Below are positions 45,608 through 55,326 of a DNA stretch of 64,000 nucleotides, piece by piece (within the stretch, counting starts at the first letter, position 1; each line of letters begins with the position of its first letter). Below the pieces are notes generated by a model that was not told the DNA's origin, made no database searches, and worked only from the letters and a program-made list of their open reading frames with translations. The stretch covers positions 744,001 through 808,000 of the forward strand of contig FZPE01000001.1 in assembly GCA_900188465.1 (NCBI GenBank), in the 5' to 3' direction. This DNA is from Micrococcales bacterium KH10. GTDB lineage: Bacteria; Actinomycetota; Actinomycetes; Actinomycetales; Cellulomonadaceae. The position numbers were made by a program, and so were the translations under genes.

Positions 45608-46117
45608 GTGAGACCTCAGCGAACCTTGACTCACACCGTGGTTATCGCCCTCATCCTTGGAACTGCGAGCGCCTGCGCATCAGTCGAGCCCACCACACAG
45701 GTACCTCAAAGTCCGGAACTGCCAGCCGCCGCAACACCGCAGCCACCACCGGAAGGGAACTCCACCAAACTCCAGATCCCGACACAAAGTCCAGTCAGCC
45801 CATTTGCGCAACCATCGACAATCAAGACCGTGTCGGGAACGATCAGTGGCGATGACGGTTCTGCAACCATCAAATCCGTTCGAGACTGGGGCGAAGAACC
45901 CACGCCAGACGACCCCGACGGCGACGAGGTCACGTACTTCGTCTACGCCAGCGAAGACGGCGGGGAAACCTGGGGTTTACTCGGAGCCGACCTGCGCAAA
46001 CTGTCCTTCGTCTTTGATCGCAAGCAATTCGACGTGCGCAAAACTCGGATTGTTGGAGTCATCGCCGCTGACGACTTCCACTCGGACGCAGCCGAAACCG
46101 CGCCTTTCGAGTTCTAA
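45608..46117 (+). CDS. Lipoprotein, unrelated third member
   Basis: A 169-residue lipoprotein from GTG 45608 (AGGAAAG upstream) with lipobox TASAC (Cys23). A Pro/Ser/Thr-rich linker (about 25-70) leads to a small domain with alternating beta strands (TVSGTISGDDGSATIKSV, GETWGLLGADLRKLSF). It resembles the exposed-strand repeats of the metzincin (YSPDGGSTWQIVASDLTNS), which may hint at a shared fold. No family assigned. Confidence 0.65.
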   Translation: MRPQRTLTHTVVIALILGTASACASVEPTTQVPQSPELPAAATPQPPPEGNSTKLQIPTQSPVSPFAQPSTIKTVSGTISGDDGSATIKSVRDWGEEPTPDDPDGDEVTYFVYASEDGGETWGLLGADLRKLSFVFDRKQFDVRKTRIVGVIAADDFHSDAAETAPFEF

Positions 46118-46353
46118 TCGAGGCAAGAAGGTAGACTGACCTACGTAATCCGGTTGACCGGTCGTATCCACGTCACCTTATGCCGCGCTGTGTAGCGCGC
46201 GAATCTTGGGACACGAACACACTCGCACGTGACCCCATTTGATATTTCACGATCGGCTGCCGCCCGCTGCATGGGGCCTAATCGCAGACCTGCTGCGCCC
46301 ACGGGTGCCACTGCACAACGGTCTTTTTCAGACCGAGACAGGATCAAAAGCCG

Positions 46354-47970
46354 ATGAGTGATCAAGACATCACTACTACTGACAGCGCGCCCAAGGCGCA
46401 GACCTTCGCAGATTTCAACATACTGCCCACCACCGTCGCTTCTCTGGCCGACTCCGGTATCACCGAGCCGTTCCCCATCCAAGCGATGACCTTGCCGGTC
46501 GCTCTTTCCGGGCATGACATCATCGGCCAGGCCAAGACCGGTACGGGCAAAACGCTCGGCTTCGGTGTGCCGTTGCTGAACAAGGTCGTCGGCCCGGGCG
46601 AGGATGGTTTCGACGAGCTGCCCAGTCCCGGCAAGCCACAAGCGCTCGTTGTGGTCCCTACCCGCGAGCTCGCGGTGCAGGTCGCAGGCGATCTGGAGTC
46701 TGCGTCATCGCGGCGCGATGTCCGTATCATTCAGCTCTACGGTGGCCGAGCATACGAGCCTCAGATCGCTGCGCTCAAGCGCGGTGTAGAGATCGTGGTG
46801 GGCACCCCTGGACGCATGATCGACCTGATGAATCAGGGGCATCTCATCCTAGCTCGTGCCGCAGTCGTTGTCCTGGATGAAGCGGACGAAATGCTCGACC
46901 TCGGGTTCCTTCCGGATGTCGAAAAACTGCTCAGCCAGACCCCGGCTGTGCGACAGACCATGTTGTTCTCGGCCACTATGCCCGGCCCGGTCGTGGCTTT
47001 GGCTCGTCGTTATATGGTCCAGCCCACGCACATCCGCGCCAACGACCCCGATGACGACTCCGCAACTGTGAAGAACATCAAGCAGGTCATCTACCGCGCC
47101 CATGCACTGGACAAGATCGAAGTGCTCGCTCGTATTCTGCAGGCCAAGGACCGCGGTCTGACCATCGTGTTCACGCGCACCAAGCGCACTGCGAGCAAGG
47201 TCTCCGAAGAACTGACCTCGCGCGGTTTCGCCACCGGCTCCCTGCACGGCGACCTTGGTCAAGGCGCTCGGGAACAGGCACTGCGTGCATTCCGCCACGG
47301 CAAGATCGACGTACTGGTCGCCACCGACGTGGCAGCACGCGGTATCGACGTCGAGGATGTCACCCATGTGGTCAATTACCAGTGCCCCGAGGACGAGAAA
47401 GTCTACCTGCACCGCACTGGACGCACGGGACGAGCAGGTCAACTGGGCACCGCCGTGACCTTCGTGGACTGGGAAGACGTGCCACGTTGGTCACTGATCA
47501 ACAAGACTCTCGACCTGGGCGTGCCAGATCCAGTCGAAACCTACTCGACTTCACCGCACCTGTTCGAGGATCTGGAGATCCCCACGACGGTAACCGGCCG
47601 CCTACCGCGCACCGAGCGCACTCGCGCCGGTCTCGGTGCTGAGGAGGTCGAAGACCTCGGTGAAACCGGTGGCCGCAAGCGCAGCAGCGGTGGCCGGGGA
47701 GAGCAGAACAAGGGACAGAGTCGGGGCCGTAACAATGGTGGCCGAAACAACACGCGCCAAGGTGGACGCGATCAATCGACGCGATCGCGCAACTCGTCGC
47801 GTTCCAACGACCGCGAACGCTCACAAGACACGAAGCCAGCCGACGGCGCAGCGACCACCGAGCGCACCACCGCCGGTGGCGAGAAGCGTAACGGCCGTAC
47901 CCGGCAGCGCCGCCGCACCCGCGGCGGACAGCGTACTGCGCAGGGTTCGGCTAACGAACAGTCACAGTAA
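46354..47970 (+). CDS. DEAD-box RNA helicase
   Basis: A 538-residue ATP-dependent RNA helicase. Q motif FPIQAM, motif I AKTGTGKT, Ia PTRELA, GG, Ib TPGR, II DEAD in VVLDEADEMLDLGF, III SAT, IV to VI including ATDVAARGIDVEDVTHV and HRTGRTGR. The last 120 residues are a basic, disordered Arg/Gly/Asn-rich tail typical of RhlE/CsdA-like actinobacterial helicases. A 236-base gap (46118-46353) precedes it and has no gene; it may be a long leader. The 3' end overlaps the convergent PHP gene by nine bases. Confidence 0.94.
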   Translation: MSDQDITTTDSAPKAQTFADFNILPTTVASLADSGITEPFPIQAMTLPVALSGHDIIGQAKTGTGKTLGFGVPLLNKVVGPGEDGFDELPSPGKPQALVVVPTRELAVQVAGDLESASSRRDVRIIQLYGGRAYEPQIAALKRGVEIVVGTPGRMIDLMNQGHLILARAAVVVLDEADEMLDLGFLPDVEKLLSQTPAVRQTMLFSATMPGPVVALARRYMVQPTHIRANDPDDDSATVKNIKQVIYRAHALDKIEVLARILQAKDRGLTIVFTRTKRTASKVSEELTSRGFATGSLHGDLGQGAREQALRAFRHGKIDVLVATDVAARGIDVEDVTHVVNYQCPEDEKVYLHRTGRTGRAGQLGTAVTFVDWEDVPRWSLINKTLDLGVPDPVETYSTSPHLFEDLEIPTTVTGRLPRTERTRAGLGAEEVEDLGETGGRKRSSGGRGEQNKGQSRGRNNGGRNNTRQGGRDQSTRSRNSSRSNDRERSQDTKPADGAATTERTTAGGEKRNGRTRQRRRTRGGQRTAQGSANEQSQ

Positions 47971-48801
47971 TTCGACACCGGATGACTGAGCGACGATAGC
48001 GTCGAAGACCGGCTGGGGGGTGGTATTTTCCCCCAGCCGGTTTTCTTTGCCAGCACCGTGGTAATCCGACGATCCGGTCGCCAGGATGTTCAGTTGCTTG
48101 GCCCATTCCCCCAGCCGGGCGCGAGTGTCAGCACTGTGGTCACGGTGGTCAACTTCCAGGCCCGCCAGACCGAGCTTGACGAGTTCCTTCATGCTCGCGT
48201 AGTCGAGCACCCTGCCACGAGTATCCGCACCCGGATGTGCGATCACCGGCACACCTCCGGCTCGCCGCACCAACGTCACCGCATCACGCGCACTGATCGA
48301 ATAATGCGGCACATAGTATTTGCTGTGCGGCATCAACAGCGACGCGAAAGCCTCATCACGACTATTCACGACGCCCGCCGTGACAAGCGCATCTGCGATA
48401 TGGGGGCGCCCCACGGTGGCCGCATCGCCCGCCTCGTTAAGCACATCCTCCCACGTCAGCGGGTAGTCCCGGCTGATGCGCTGCGCCATCTGCTCGCCAC
48501 GGGTCAGGCGTGCCTGACGCACCTGCCTCATCTGGTGAGCCAGTTCCTCGTCATTGGGGTCAAACAGATAAGCCAGCAGGTGCACACTCATACCGTCATA
48601 GACCACTGAGAGTTCCGCTCCGCGAACCAGTGTGATCCCGTGGGCATGCGCCGCGTCAGCGGCCTCAGTCCAGCCCGCGACTGAATCATGGTCGGTCAAT
48701 GCCACCACATCGAGACCAGCTGCGGCGGCACTGGCGATGACCTGACTCGGCGATTGGGTCCCATCAGAAACCGTCGAATGCGTATGTAGATCGATGCTCA
48801 C
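47962..48801 (-). CDS. PHP-domain phosphoesterase (nucleoside 3',5'-bisphosphate phosphatase/RNase AM-like)
   Basis: A 279-residue metal-dependent phosphoesterase. PHP motifs are visible: DLHTHSTVSDGT at the N-terminus, LTDHDS, RGAELS, IAHPGAD and GSSDYHG near the C-terminus. Together they supply the trinuclear metal ligands. Homologues hydrolyse pAp-type nucleotides or process 5' ends of RNA. It stands alone on the minus strand. Confidence 0.88.
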   Translation of the reverse strand: MSIDLHTHSTVSDGTQSPSQVIASAAAAGLDVVALTDHDSVAGWTEAADAAHAHGITLVRGAELSVVYDGMSVHLLAYLFDPNDEELAHQMRQVRQARLTRGEQMAQRISRDYPLTWEDVLNEAGDAATVGRPHIADALVTAGVVNSRDEAFASLLMPHSKYYVPHYSISARDAVTLVRRAGGVPVIAHPGADTRGRVLDYASMKELVKLGLAGLEVDHRDHSADTRARLGEWAKQLNILATGSSDYHGAGKENRLGENTTPQPVFDAIVAQSSGVELL

Positions 48802-48822
48802 CCATTCACTCTACGGTCAACA

Positions 48823-48941
48823 GGGTCTCGACAGGCTCGACCGACGGGCGCCCCTCCCGATGATCGAGTAAGCGAAGCGCACGCCGTCCTGAGGTCAGCC
48901 ACAAGAAGTCTCACAGCCTGCCGAAGGGTCGAGATCACCCG
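48823..48941. repeat. REP-like intergenic element with inverted ends
   Basis: The stretch begins GGGTCTCGACAGGCTCGACC and ends GGGTCGAGATCACCC. The two ends carry related TCTCGAC/GTCGAGA inverted sequences and CAGGCT motifs. Such dispersed elements are frequent between genes in Micrococcales genomes. It lies in the 273-base gap between the PHP and aminopeptidase genes, which holds nothing else recognisable. Confidence 0.45.
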
Positions 48942-49074
48942 ACCGTAGTGCGTCACCGAACTCGTGCACCGTCGGCATTTTCGCAAACCGCCTTCGCATA
49001 CTAGGCAAGAACACGACAAACGCGCCGGTCCACGAATTTAGCGACGGTTCGGCGCATAGTGGGACACTTGAGTT

Positions 49075-50610
49075 ATGACTGGTAGCGACATTTCTGCGAA
49101 TAATGATGCCGCCGAGGCGAAAGACGATCTTGAATCACGTGGTGAAGAACGCAGCAGGCGTCCGCAATCGGAGGCGTTCTCCACGTTGATGCGCTCCGGG
49201 TGGGGCACAGAGGAGTCAGCTGTGACCGGGCCGCTGACCGTCGCCCCTTATGCCGCGGCGCGGCGCGGCGCATTAGCCGACCAGTTCCCGGGCACTCGTC
49301 TCGTCATCCCCGCCGGCACACTCGTGCCTCGTTCCAACGACACTGACTACCGGTTCCGTCCACACTCGGCGTTTAGCCATTTGACCGGTCTTGGCGCCGA
49401 TCAGGAACCGGATGCGGTCCTCGTGATCGACACGAATTCAGGCGCGGCAGATCACGAGGCAGTGCTGTACCTGCGTCCTCCCAGCGGCAAGGATTCGGAC
49501 GAGTTCTTCTCATCGGCGCGCTACGGCGAATTCTGGGTGGGGCCTCGCCCCGGACTGGACGATATGGCCACGGCCACCGGAATCGTGACCCGCGACGTTG
49601 CTGGGCTTTCCGATGCCCTCGCCAAAGATGTCGGCGCCGAGGGCTGCACTGTACTCGTCGTCAAAAACTCTGACCAAGCGATTGAGGAACTCGTCGCCCG
49701 GATCCGCGCTGAGGCCGGTCTCACCGAAACCCCAGACAACCCCGATGACGCGGAGTTGACCCAGGCGGTCTCCGAACTGAGGCTCATCAAAGATGACTGG
49801 GAAATCGACCAACTGAGGCAGGCTGTTGCTGCGACCATTGACGGTTTCGTCAATGTGGTGCGCTCCCTGCCCGCCGCAATCGCCCACCACCGCGGCGAAC
49901 GCGTCGTGGAAGGCGCTTTCGATGGGCGTGCCCGCATCGAAGGCAATGCCGTCGGGTACGAGACCATCGCTGCTGCTGGCGACCATGCCACCACCTTGCA
50001 CTGGATCCGCAATGATGGCCCGGTGCGGCATGGTGACTTGTTACTCCTCGATGCCGGCGTCGAGGTTGACTCGCTCTACACTGCCGACATCACGCGCACT
50101 CTGCCTGTGAGCGGGCGCTTCAGCGACGTGCAACGACGCGTCTACCAGGCAGTGCTCGATGCTGCCGATGCTGCATTCGAGGCGGCTCGTCCTGGAAACC
50201 GGTTCCGTGATGTCCACGCTGCCGCCATGGCGGTCATCGCGGCCCGGTTGGAACACTGGGGCCTGTTGCCGGTGAGCGCCGCAGAGTCCCTGTCCGAAGA
50301 CGGCCAGCAGCACCGCCGGTGGATGGTTCACGGCACCAGTCATCACCTCGGGCTCGATGTGCACGACTGCGCGCAGGCGCGTCGCGAAATGTACCTGGAC
50401 GCGGTGCTGACGCCTGGCATGGTCTTCACCATCGAACCGGGCCTCTATTTCAAATCAAATGACCTGCTGGTCCCGGCGGAATACCGTGGGATCGGAATAC
50501 GCATCGAAGACGATGTCCTGATCACCGAAACCGGCAATACCAACTTGTCAGCTGCCCTACCTCGTAAGCCCGACGAGGTGGAACAGTGGATGGCGCGTCT
50601 GAATAGTTAG
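49075..50610 (+). CDS. pepP: Xaa-Pro aminopeptidase (aminopeptidase P, M24B)
   Basis: A 511-residue metallopeptidase removing N-terminal residues next to proline. The first 45 residues are an acidic extension. The creatinase-like N-domain is at about 60-210 and the pita-bread catalytic domain at about 240-490. Metal ligands are visible in LLLDAGVE and ADITRT (two Asp), GTSHHLGLDVHD (His), IEPGLYF and GIRIEDDV (two Glu). Its stop overlaps the convergent stress-protein gene by four bases. Confidence 0.92.
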   Translation: MTGSDISANNDAAEAKDDLESRGEERSRRPQSEAFSTLMRSGWGTEESAVTGPLTVAPYAAARRGALADQFPGTRLVIPAGTLVPRSNDTDYRFRPHSAFSHLTGLGADQEPDAVLVIDTNSGAADHEAVLYLRPPSGKDSDEFFSSARYGEFWVGPRPGLDDMATATGIVTRDVAGLSDALAKDVGAEGCTVLVVKNSDQAIEELVARIRAEAGLTETPDNPDDAELTQAVSELRLIKDDWEIDQLRQAVAATIDGFVNVVRSLPAAIAHHRGERVVEGAFDGRARIEGNAVGYETIAAAGDHATTLHWIRNDGPVRHGDLLLLDAGVEVDSLYTADITRTLPVSGRFSDVQRRVYQAVLDAADAAFEAARPGNRFRDVHAAAMAVIAARLEHWGLLPVSAAESLSEDGQQHRRWMVHGTSHHLGLDVHDCAQARREMYLDAVLTPGMVFTIEPGLYFKSNDLLVPAEYRGIGIRIEDDVLITETGNTNLSAALPRKPDEVEQWMARLNS

Positions 50611-51473
50611 TCATTGAGCGGAGTCTGTCCGTCCGCGTTCGTGCCGTTCTCTTTCGATGGTGCGGACGAGTCCGCCTGCACATCACCCAGGCGCACGCCA
50701 TAACGCGGACGTCCGTGCTCGTCCACAAAACCTCGATTGGGTCGCGGCGGTGACTGCGGTGTGCTTTGTGGCGGCGCAACCGGACCGGCTGCCGGAACCT
50801 CGGCGACGGGCGCGCCGCTCGGGTTGACCTGCCCTGGAGGTGCCGCAAATGGATTGCCACTGGGCGGTGTCATAGGCGGCTGCGGTTGCTGTGGCGCGCT
50901 CGGCGGCTGCACCGGATACTGCGGCGCCGATGGCTGCGGACTGGACGGCCCGCTAGGTGCACCGGTGCCATGAGAACCGACCGCTCCGGTTGCGGTGTGG
51001 AATCCCCCGCTGCGCAGCAACTCTCGCGCCTGTATCGCCGTCGGGTCGAGACACAACACCGAATATTGCGCCGCGACAATCTGGCTCGCCGACGTGAAAT
51101 CGCGCTTACCACGCGCGAAGGAATACGAGATAACCGAGAACAACAATCCAAAACCAACACCGACGATGACGGCGGAGATCATCGCCTGGTAGCCGTCGTC
51201 GACGAAGAGCATGAACAGCAGTCCGACGAACAAACCCATCCACGCGCCCGACACCATGCCCGCTACCGCGACCTTGGGATAGGTCAGTCGCCCAGTTACC
51301 CGTTCGACCATGCGCAAATCGCTACCCACAATGGTGACTGTCTGCACCGGGAACGCCTTGTCCGACAGATAATCGACGGCGCGCTGCGCCTCGACGTACG
51401 AGTCGAAGTTGGCGATAACCTGTCCGCTTGGCGCTGTAGGCACATTGGGGGTGCGACCACGAGAAAAACTCAT
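50607..51473 (-). CDS. General-stress-protein-like membrane protein with Pro-rich tail
   Basis: A 288-residue protein. A YflT-like alpha/beta segment (about 18-60; GQVIANFDSYVEAQRAVDYL) is followed by two membrane helices (about 70-125). A further conserved stretch ends near 165, and a long Pro/Gln/Ser-rich disordered tail follows. This layout is common in actinobacterial general stress proteins. ATG 51473 is used; an ATG at 51482 is in frame. It is divergent from the MgtE-N gene by 62 bases. Confidence 0.8.
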   Translation of the reverse strand: MSFSRGRTPNVPTAPSGQVIANFDSYVEAQRAVDYLSDKAFPVQTVTIVGSDLRMVERVTGRLTYPKVAVAGMVSGAWMGLFVGLLFMLFVDDGYQAMISAVIVGVGFGLLFSVISYSFARGKRDFTSASQIVAAQYSVLCLDPTAIQARELLRSGGFHTATGAVGSHGTGAPSGPSSPQPSAPQYPVQPPSAPQQPQPPMTPPSGNPFAAPPGQVNPSGAPVAEVPAAGPVAPPQSTPQSPPRPNRGFVDEHGRPRYGVRLGDVQADSSAPSKENGTNADGQTPLND

Positions 51474-51534
51474 GTTGACCATTGTCTCGCACAAATAGCC
51501 GCGTTGCCTAGAGAGCCCCCGGTAGGCTGTTCCA

Positions 51535-52833
51535 GTGAGCAGTGCAACAGACCGAGTCTTCATTGCGCGCCTTGCTGGAACCAAGGTCTTCGACCCTCTT
51601 GGCGACCAGGTGGGGCGGGTTCGTGATGTCGTCGTCATGCTGCGGGCGCACGGTGCTCCGCGTGCTGTCGGCCTCGTCGTTGAAGTGCCCGGACGAAAAC
51701 GCGTCTTCTTGCCGCTGACTCGAGTGACCAGCATCGCTGCGGGCCAGATCATCAGCACCGGACTGGTCAACATGCGCCGGTTCGAGCAGCGTCCCACCGA
51801 AACTCTCGCAGTGGGCGAACTGCTTGACCGTGTCGTCGATCTCAAGGATGGTTCTGGCCAGGCCCGCATCGAGGACCTCGCCATGGAACAAACCCGGCGC
51901 AGTGACTGGGAGATCACCAAGCTCTCGCTGCGTCGCCAGTTGACCGCCAGTGGCGCCTTGGGCTTACGCCGTCGCGGCGAAACATGGATTGCCGACGTTG
52001 ACGATGTACGAGCGCTGGCTCGCACCGGCGCGGAGCAAAGCGCCAAACTGCTCCTGGCCGCCTACGAGGAACTCAAACCCGCCGACCTCGCTGAAGTCCT
52101 GCACGAGTTGGGCGATACTCGTCAACTCGAAGTCGCCTCGGCGTTGGATAACGAGCGGCTCGCCGACGTGCTCGAAGAACTCCCCGAGGACGACCAAGTC
52201 GCGATCTTGTCGCGACTCGATGTGGCTCGCGCCGCCGATGTCCTCGAGGCGATGCAGCCGGACGACGCCGCCGACCTCTTACATGATCTGCCCGATGCCC
52301 AAGCCGCTGAACTGCTTGAACTCATGGAGCCGGATGAGGCCAAGGATGTGCGCCGACTGCTGTCCTACGACGAAAACACCGCTGGTGGTCTGATGACCAC
52401 TGAGCCGGTGATCGTCAGCCCCGAGACTCCGATTGCGACCTGCCTCGCCCAGATCAGGCGTGCGGACCTTTCCCCTGCTCTTGCCTCCACCGTCTTTGTG
52501 GTGCGTCCCCCGGTCGAGACACCCACCGGACGCTTCCTTGGAGTCGTCCATTTTCAGCGGATGCTGCGTGAACCGCCGCATGAGGCGATCGGCGCTATTT
52601 TGGATACCGATATCGAACCGGTGCGCACCAGCGCCACCCTGTCTGAGGTGTCCCGGATGATGGCGACCTACAACATGCTCGCCATCCCGGTCATCGACAA
52701 CGAGCGCCACCTTCTTGGGGCGATCTCCATCGATGACGTGCTCGACCATATGTTGCCCGAGGACTGGCGCGGCAGTACCGAGCTCACGGAATCGGATCCA
52801 TCACGCACAGTTCGGGAGGTAGACCGTGGCTGA
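51535..52833 (+). CDS. MgtE N-domain/CBS protein without membrane channel
   Basis: A 432-residue cytoplasmic protein. A PRC-barrel-like region (about 1-75; KVFDPLGDQVGRVRDVVV) and a second similar region (about 85-165) come first. An MgtE N-terminal helical superhelix follows at about 175-285 (ELKPADLAEVLHEL, LPEDDQVAIL, MQPDDAADLLHDLP) and then a CBS pair (about 290-410). The five-helix MgtE channel domain is absent. It probably senses Mg2+ or nucleotides. It overlaps the DUF1003 gene by eight bases. Confidence 0.87.
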   Translation: MSSATDRVFIARLAGTKVFDPLGDQVGRVRDVVVMLRAHGAPRAVGLVVEVPGRKRVFLPLTRVTSIAAGQIISTGLVNMRRFEQRPTETLAVGELLDRVVDLKDGSGQARIEDLAMEQTRRSDWEITKLSLRRQLTASGALGLRRRGETWIADVDDVRALARTGAEQSAKLLLAAYEELKPADLAEVLHELGDTRQLEVASALDNERLADVLEELPEDDQVAILSRLDVARAADVLEAMQPDDAADLLHDLPDAQAAELLELMEPDEAKDVRRLLSYDENTAGGLMTTEPVIVSPETPIATCLAQIRRADLSPALASTVFVVRPPVETPTGRFLGVVHFQRMLREPPHEAIGAILDTDIEPVRTSATLSEVSRMMATYNMLAIPVIDNERHLLGAISIDDVLDHMLPEDWRGSTELTESDPSRTVREVDRG

Positions 52834-53356
52834 TCGTCTTGATATGCCCCGTACGTCGCGGCGCTCCTTCCTGCCTCGTGTCACGGTTTCCAATGAGGGA
52901 TTCGGTCGGGTTTCAGAATCCATCGCTCGATTTATGGGTACGCCGCGATTCATCGTCTATATGACCGTCTTTTGTGTGGCATGGCTGGCATGGAACTCGT
53001 TCGGTCCGCTCGATTGGCGATTCGATAAGGCAGCCAACGGTTTCACCGCGCTGACCCTGATGCTCTCCTTGCAGGCCTCCTATGCGGCGCCGCTGATTTT
53101 GTTGGCACAGAACCGTCAGACCGACCGGGACCGGGTCTCGGCTGAACAAGATCGGCAGCGAGCCGAGCGCAACCTTGCGGACACCGAGTTCTTGGCGCGC
53201 GAGGTCGCCGCACTGCGCATCGCGTTGGGTGAGGTAGCCACGCGCGACTTCGTGCGGTCGGAACTGCGCAATCTGTTGGACGAGATCCAAGCCGACAATG
53301 CTTCAACCACACCGAAGGACGAGACCGGATCTGATTCCGCCACCTATCCGGCATAG
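52826..53356 (+). CDS. DUF1003 membrane protein
   Basis: A 176-residue protein with two membrane helices (FIVYMTVFCVAWLAWNSFGP and a second near LTLMLSLQASYAAPLILLAQ) in the DUF1003 pattern with the conserved NRQ after the second helix. A charged coiled-coil tail follows (about 95-165). GTG 52826 lies within the end of the MgtE-N gene. DUF1003 next to an MgtE-N/CBS gene is a recurrent actinobacterial pairing, suggesting a shared role in cation balance. Confidence 0.87.
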   Translation: MADRLDMPRTSRRSFLPRVTVSNEGFGRVSESIARFMGTPRFIVYMTVFCVAWLAWNSFGPLDWRFDKAANGFTALTLMLSLQASYAAPLILLAQNRQTDRDRVSAEQDRQRAERNLADTEFLAREVAALRIALGEVATRDFVRSELRNLLDEIQADNASTTPKDETGSDSATYPA

Positions 53357-53365
53357 GATCGTGAT

Positions 53366-54520
53366 ATGTCACAAGGATCCGGGGACGAGTTAATCGGCGC
53401 GGTGCGAAACGCGCTCAATCGCGTCCACGACCCGGAACTGCGCCAGCCCATCACCGATCTGGGCATGGTCCGCTCCATCACCGCCGGTGATGCCGCCGAC
53501 TCAGGGACTCGGATCACCGTCGGCATCGACCTGACGACCGCCGCATGCCCATTGCGCCACGAGCTGAAAAGCTCCGTCGAACAGGCTGTAGCGTCAGTCG
53601 ACGAAAGCATCGAGACCGTGGTCGAGTTCTCGGTGATGTCCCCAGAGCAGCGCGTCAGACTTCGCGCGAAACTGCGCGGCAATGACGGCTCCCCCGTGAT
53701 CCCATTCGCGCAGCCGGGAAACTTGACAAAGGTTTATGCGGTCGCTTCCGGCAAAGGCGGCGTCGGCAAATCCAGCATCACCGTCAATCTTGCCGCAGCA
53801 CTCGCTTCCGATGGCCTCAATGTTGGCGTCATCGACGCGGACATCCACGGTTTCTCAGTTCCTCGCATGCTCGGCGTCACGGGCCAACCCACTCGAGTCG
53901 ATTCCATGCTGATTCCACCGGTGGCACACGGCATCAAGGTGGTGTCCATCGGGATGTTCACGCCGCGAGGACGTGCCGTGGTCTGGCGTGGACCGATGCT
54001 TCACCGGGCGCTGGAACAGTTCCTAGCCGATGTTTATTGGGGAGACCTAGACGTCCTATTACTGGACCTTCCCCCCGGCACCGGTGACATCGCCATCTCG
54101 GTCGCTCAGCTCTTGCCGAACTCGGAATTGATCCTGGTCACGACCCCGCAGGTGGCGGCGGCTGAAGTCGCGGTGCGCGCTGGAGCCTTGGCGACTCAGA
54201 CGTCGCAGCGGGTCGCCGGTGTCATTGAGAACATGTCGTGGTTTGACGGACCTGATGGAACCCGCCTTGATGTCTTTGGTTCTGGCGGCGGGCAACTTGT
54301 CAGTGCTGAACTCTCAGAAACGTTGCAGCAGGACATCCCCCTGCTGGGGCAGGTCCCACTTGACGTGAGCTTGCGCGAAGGATCGGACCAGGGAACGCCG
54401 GTAGCGCTGGAAAAACCTGAATCGGCGTCTGGCGAGGTATTGCGGTCTATCGCCCGCAAACTCGTGACCCGTCCACGCGGCTTGGCAGGAATGTCGCTCG
54501 GTATCGAGCCTGTCCGTTAA
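53366..54520 (+). CDS. Mrp/ApbC-family iron-sulfur carrier ATPase
   Basis: A 384-residue P-loop ATPase. An N-terminal MIP18/DUF59 domain (about 5-90; VHDPELRQPITDLGMV) precedes the Mrp ATPase with deviant Walker A GKGGVGKS near residue 132, DADIHG, and DLPPGTGD. In iron-sulfur carriers a CxxC usually follows IENMS. Here the sequence reads IENMSWFDGPDG without cysteines, a variation common in actinobacteria. Its 3' end overlaps the convergent exonuclease gene by four bases. Confidence 0.9.
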   Translation: MSQGSGDELIGAVRNALNRVHDPELRQPITDLGMVRSITAGDAADSGTRITVGIDLTTAACPLRHELKSSVEQAVASVDESIETVVEFSVMSPEQRVRLRAKLRGNDGSPVIPFAQPGNLTKVYAVASGKGGVGKSSITVNLAAALASDGLNVGVIDADIHGFSVPRMLGVTGQPTRVDSMLIPPVAHGIKVVSIGMFTPRGRAVVWRGPMLHRALEQFLADVYWGDLDVLLLDLPPGTGDIAISVAQLLPNSELILVTTPQVAAAEVAVRAGALATQTSQRVAGVIENMSWFDGPDGTRLDVFGSGGGQLVSAELSETLQQDIPLLGQVPLDVSLREGSDQGTPVALEKPESASGEVLRSIARKLVTRPRGLAGMSLGIEPVR

Positions 54521-55326
54521 ATGTCGTAGTCGACGAGCAGCGCCGCGTGGTCGGAAAAACGTGCATCGTACGTAGGTGCACGGTCGATAACGGCATTACT
54601 CGCCTTTTCCGCGAGCCCTGGCGTCGCCATCTGGTAGTCGATGCGCCAGCCGGCGTCATTGTCGAACGCCTTACCGCGCCATGACCACCAGGTGTAAGGA
54701 CCCGGTCCCGGCCCTGCTATCTTGCGACCAAGGTCGACAAAGCCGATCTCGTCGAACCACACATCGAGATAAGCGCGTTCTTCAGGAAGGAACCCTGCCG
54801 TCTTGAGGTTGCCCTTCCAATTCTTGATGTCCTCGTTCTTATGCGCGATGTTGACATCGCCACCGATAACGACATCGTGACCTGAAGCCGCCAAATCACG
54901 CATACGCTGTGTCACTCGCTCCAGGTGGGCATATTTCATGTCCATTTTGGGAGTGCCCGCGGTGCCGGAGTGGATGTAGACCGAGATGACGGTCACGGCG
55001 TTGCCTGCCGGTGTCACGATGTCAGCCTCGACCCAGCGGCCCGTGTCGACATCTGGCTCTTCGTCAGTACCGAGCCCAATGCGTTGGTCAGATACCGGCA
55101 GTTTCGTAGCGATGGCCACACCCGCGCGCCCTTTGATACGGCATGCCTGCTGTATCAGAGTCCATCCCGGCATCAGCTCGGTGACGATCTCCTCTGGAGC
55201 CCGCACTTCCTGCAGCAGCAGCACGTCAGGGTTGCGTTCTTCGAGCCAGGGTTGAAAGCCACGCCGGGATGCGGCACGGATACCGTTGAGGTTGACGGTC
55301 GCAATAGTCGTAGTCACGCCATCCAT
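54517..55326 (-). CDS. xth: Exodeoxyribonuclease III
   Basis: A 269-residue AP endonuclease/3' exonuclease of base-excision repair. Visible residues are NLNGIRAA near the N-terminus, Glu in LLLQEVR, GGDVNIAH (Asp and Asn) and the C-terminal FSDHAALLVDYD with the catalytic Asp-His. Start ATG 55326 is preferred over the longer frame to 55371, whose extra residues look non-coding. It is a single gene. Confidence 0.93.
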   Translation of the reverse strand: MDGVTTTIATVNLNGIRAASRRGFQPWLEERNPDVLLLQEVRAPEEIVTELMPGWTLIQQACRIKGRAGVAIATKLPVSDQRIGLGTDEEPDVDTGRWVEADIVTPAGNAVTVISVYIHSGTAGTPKMDMKYAHLERVTQRMRDLAASGHDVVIGGDVNIAHKNEDIKNWKGNLKTAGFLPEERAYLDVWFDEIGFVDLGRKIAGPGPGPYTWWSWRGKAFDNDAGWRIDYQMATPGLAEKASNAVIDRAPTYDARFSDHAALLVDYDI

